NCBI RefSeq assembly: GCF_003722315.1
Contig: NZ_CP033580.1
Coordinates: 681,001-745,000, forward strand
From: Thermoanaerobacter ethanolicus JW 200
Lineage (GTDB): Bacteria; Bacillota; Thermoanaerobacteria; Thermoanaerobacterales; Thermoanaerobacteraceae
DNA: 64,000 bases
Reading direction: 5' to 3'
Shown: piece after piece, positions 62,346 through 64,000 of the stretch
Layout: every line of letters starts with the position of its first letter
Position numbering within the stretch: position 1 is the first letter of the stretch
Translations under genes and position numbers: made by a program
The notes under the pieces: model-generated
The model's database searches: none
Told to the model about the DNA's origin: nothing
Seen by the model: the letters and a program-made list of their open reading frames with translations, nothing else

Positions 62346-63536
62346 TTGAAGGAATTTATTCGCCATTTAAAAGAATTTTTGAAAGATCATGTAAGAGATT
62401 ATGCTATGTTTATAGCACTTTTTGCAATAATGGCTGTTTTTGCGGCCCTCTCTGGCGGCGATTTTTTATCACCTGTAAATATTAGTAATCTTGTGGACCA
62501 GACGGGATATATAGCTGTTCTTGCAATTGGAGAAACTTTAATTATTGTTATACGACATATTGACCTTTCTGTAGGATTTTTGTCTGGATTTTTAGGAGCA
62601 ATTGCAGCTATATTGATGCAATTTTATCACTTTTCTGCTTTATCAGCCATTATAATAGTGCTAGGATTAGGAACATTAGCTGGATTACTAAACGGTTCGC
62701 TAGTAACCTACTTAAGAATCCCAGCTTTTGTTGCTACTTTAGCAGGTTGGTTAGCTTATCGTGGCGCTCTTTTGTTGGCTACAAAAGGATCTGGAACTAT
62801 TATAATTACCAATAAAACTTTTAATGCTATAGGCAACGGTTTTATTCCAGACTTGCCTTTTATAAATAATATTTTACCTAATTATCATAAGCTTACATTG
62901 TTAGTGGGTATTGTAGCAGCAGTGCTAATTGTTTATTTTTCTCTTAAGAATAGAGCCCAACAAATTAAAAGAGGATTTGATGTACTTCCACTAGACATTT
63001 TCCTTATCGAATTGCTTTTTATTGATGCTTTATTGTTATATATAACTTTTATTTTAGCAGCTCATCGAGGGATTTCATGGACCCTTGTAATTATGATAAT
63101 TACCACAGTTATTTATAGTTTTATTACTAATAGAACCGTTTTGGGAAGACATATTTATGCAGTAGGTGGTAATCCAGAAGCGGCTGCTTTAAGTGGAATT
63201 AATGTGAAAAAAATTACCCTTATTGTCTTTGCTTCGATGGGTTTTCTTTCAGGTTTATCAGGAATATTGTTTGCTTCCAGACTTCAATCAGCTACAACTA
63301 CTGCTGGTACTCTTTTTGAACTTTATGCTATTGCTGGAGCTTATATAGGAGGAGTATCTGCAGCAGGCGGAGTGGGAAAAGTAATCAACTCATTGATTGG
63401 AGCATTTGTTATGTCAACTTTGACTAATGGAATGAATCTTCTAGGAGTGGATATTTCGCTTCAATATATAATTCTTGGAATAGTTTTGGCTGCCGCTGTC
63501 ATATTTGATGTAGCAACTCGCAGCAAGGAAAGATAA
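62346..63536 (+). CDS. xylH: Sugar ABC transporter permease XylH
   Basis: A 396-residue permease with about ten helices. It carries ETLIIVIRHIDLSVGFLSGFLGAI, typical of the RbsC/XylH family, and GRHIYAVGGNPEAAALSGINVKK, the loop that contacts the ATPase. A long central insert (about 195-245) with an extra helix is usual for XylH. The start is TTG 62346, after GGAGGG. With XylF and XylG it imports xylose. Strong terminator behind. Confidence 0.93.
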   Translation: MKEFIRHLKEFLKDHVRDYAMFIALFAIMAVFAALSGGDFLSPVNISNLVDQTGYIAVLAIGETLIIVIRHIDLSVGFLSGFLGAIAAILMQFYHFSALSAIIIVLGLGTLAGLLNGSLVTYLRIPAFVATLAGWLAYRGALLLATKGSGTIIITNKTFNAIGNGFIPDLPFINNILPNYHKLTLLVGIVAAVLIVYFSLKNRAQQIKRGFDVLPLDIFLIELLFIDALLLYITFILAAHRGISWTLVIMIITTVIYSFITNRTVLGRHIYAVGGNPEAAALSGINVKKITLIVFASMGFLSGLSGILFASRLQSATTTAGTLFELYAIAGAYIGGVSAAGGVGKVINSLIGAFVMSTLTNGMNLLGVDISLQYIILGIVLAAAVIFDVATRSKER

Positions 63537-63563
63537 AAAAGACGGGTATGTCCCGTCTTTTTT
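63535..63563 (+). terminator. Terminator after xylFGH
   Basis: AAAAAAGACGGG-TATGT-CCCGTCTTTTTT, a perfect stem with a long T run; also serves gcvPB in the other direction. Confidence 0.9.
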
Positions 63564-63590
63564 ATCCCCCGCTTTTTCAATGGTCCCCCT

Positions 63591-64000
63591 CTATTTGCTC
63601 CACTTTAAAACAGGATTTCTTGCAGCCAGTACCTCATCAACCCTTCTTACAGGCGTGTTGTGTGGAGCTTCTTTTAAAAGTTGCGGATTTTCTTTTGCTT
63701 CCTCTGCTATTTTAATCATTGCTTCAATGAAAGCGTCTAATGTTTCTTTACTTTCTGTTTCAGTAGGCTCTACCATTATGGCGCTGTCAACAATTAATGG
63801 GAAATATATTGTGGGTGGATGGAAACCGTAGTCTATAAGTCTTTTAGCTACATCTAATGTTGTGATATCATTGACTTTTTCTAAAAGACCAGCTAAAACA
63901 AATTCATGCATGCATACTTTGTCAATAGCGACTTTGTAGTGATTTTTGAGTTTTTCTTTAAGATAATTAGCATTTAAAACTGCCATTTCGCTGGCTCTCT
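63591..64000 (-). CDS. gcvPB: Glycine dehydrogenase (decarboxylating) subunit 2, C-terminal part
   Basis: The frame is open to the window edge, so the gene is partial at its 5' end; the internal ATG at 63986 is not the start, since [13 protein letters not shown] reads through it as in GcvPB proteins. The C-terminal domain shows [29 protein letters not shown] and [20 protein letters not shown], which are diagnostic. P-protein of the glycine cleavage system; the subunit 1 gene and gcvT/gcvH should lie beyond the window. Confidence 0.94.
   Translation of the reverse strand, partial: RASEMAVLNANYLKEKLKNHYKVAIDKVCMHEFVLAGLLEKVNDITTLDVAKRLIDYGFHPPTIYFPLIVDSAIMVEPTETESKETLDAFIEAMIKIAEEAKENPQLLKEAPHNTPVRRVDEVLAARNPVLKWSK

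Noticed and set aside
1-64000. CRISPR arrays, rRNA and tRNA genes
   Set aside because: No regularly spaced repeats were seen, and no tRNA or rRNA sequence could be recognised on either strand. A tRNAscan or CRISPR-finder run would settle this.

Overview
The window (about 34% G+C by eye, low-GC Gram-positive style ribosome binding sites, frequent TTG and GTG starts, intrinsic terminators with long T runs) looks like chromosomal DNA of a thermophilic anaerobic clostridial bacterium. The gene families (membrane pyrophosphatase, bifunctional archaeal-type FBP aldolase/phosphatase, XylFGH with a LytS/YesN system, AddAB-SbcCD, L-lactate dehydrogenase) fit the Thermoanaerobacter/Caldanaerobacter group best. 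That placement is inference from gene content, not a search result.

Layout. 1-571: tail of a nucleotidyltransferase (MNT) gene and its HEPN partner. 597-3640 (minus): nikR plus a four-gene ECF-type nickel importer, with a perfect inverted-repeat operator over the promoter. 3764-4360: a secreted PepSY protein and its terminator. 4399-5176: a decayed IS607-type element (truncated tnpB, resolvase fragment) abutting the 3' end of an MFS drug exporter. 5160-8754 (minus): MarR regulator, ABC-2 exporter ATPase and permease, MFS pump. 8889-12058: a yybP-ykoY (manganese) riboswitch with terminator controlling a stand-alone OadB-type membrane protein, then an inserted DDE transposon, then a 37-residue OadG-like microprotein that belongs to the same unit. 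12105-12375 and 20259-20470: two copies of an unrecognised GC-rich structured element with covarying helices. 12489-15519: trmL, dinB, MATE pump. 15610-19340: a MacAB-like exporter whose adaptor is internally duplicated. 19407-20214: tandem bacteriohemerythrins. 20582-23561: FAH-family enzyme, a DUF1646 transporter behind a candidate Na+ riboswitch, and a CaCA-type exchanger. 23721-35594: addB-addA-sbcD-sbcC recombination/repair cluster. 35616-38165: threonine aldolase, then a small winged-helix protein, a Fur-family regulator and a 1-Cys peroxiredoxin in one operon. 38239-42180: galT-like gene, maltokinase and a GlgM-type glycosyltransferase behind twin palindromic operators that bracket an attenuator-like terminator. 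42223-49661: DedA, acetyltransferase-like, DUF881, ldh, paired FAD oxidoreductases, PPC-domain protein. 49880-50600: a second MNT/HEPN pair. 50602-54103: H+-pyrophosphatase and FBP aldolase/phosphatase. 54261-63563: a xylose-sensing and uptake locus (anchored binding protein, LytS kinase, YesN regulator, second anchored binding protein, XylFGH). 63591-64000: partial gcvPB.

How the genes work together: several units pair a metal or sugar sensor with its transporter. NikR controls nickel import, a Mn2+ riboswitch controls an OadB/OadG-like membrane pair, a putative Na+ riboswitch controls a DUF1646 transporter, and an extracellular-sugar-binding/LytS/YesN cascade controls XylFGH. The most unusual items are the Mn riboswitch-OadB-OadG unit without a decarboxylase alpha subunit, the covarying structured repeat, and the galT/maltokinase/glgM operon. 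No CRISPR array, rRNA or tRNA was seen.
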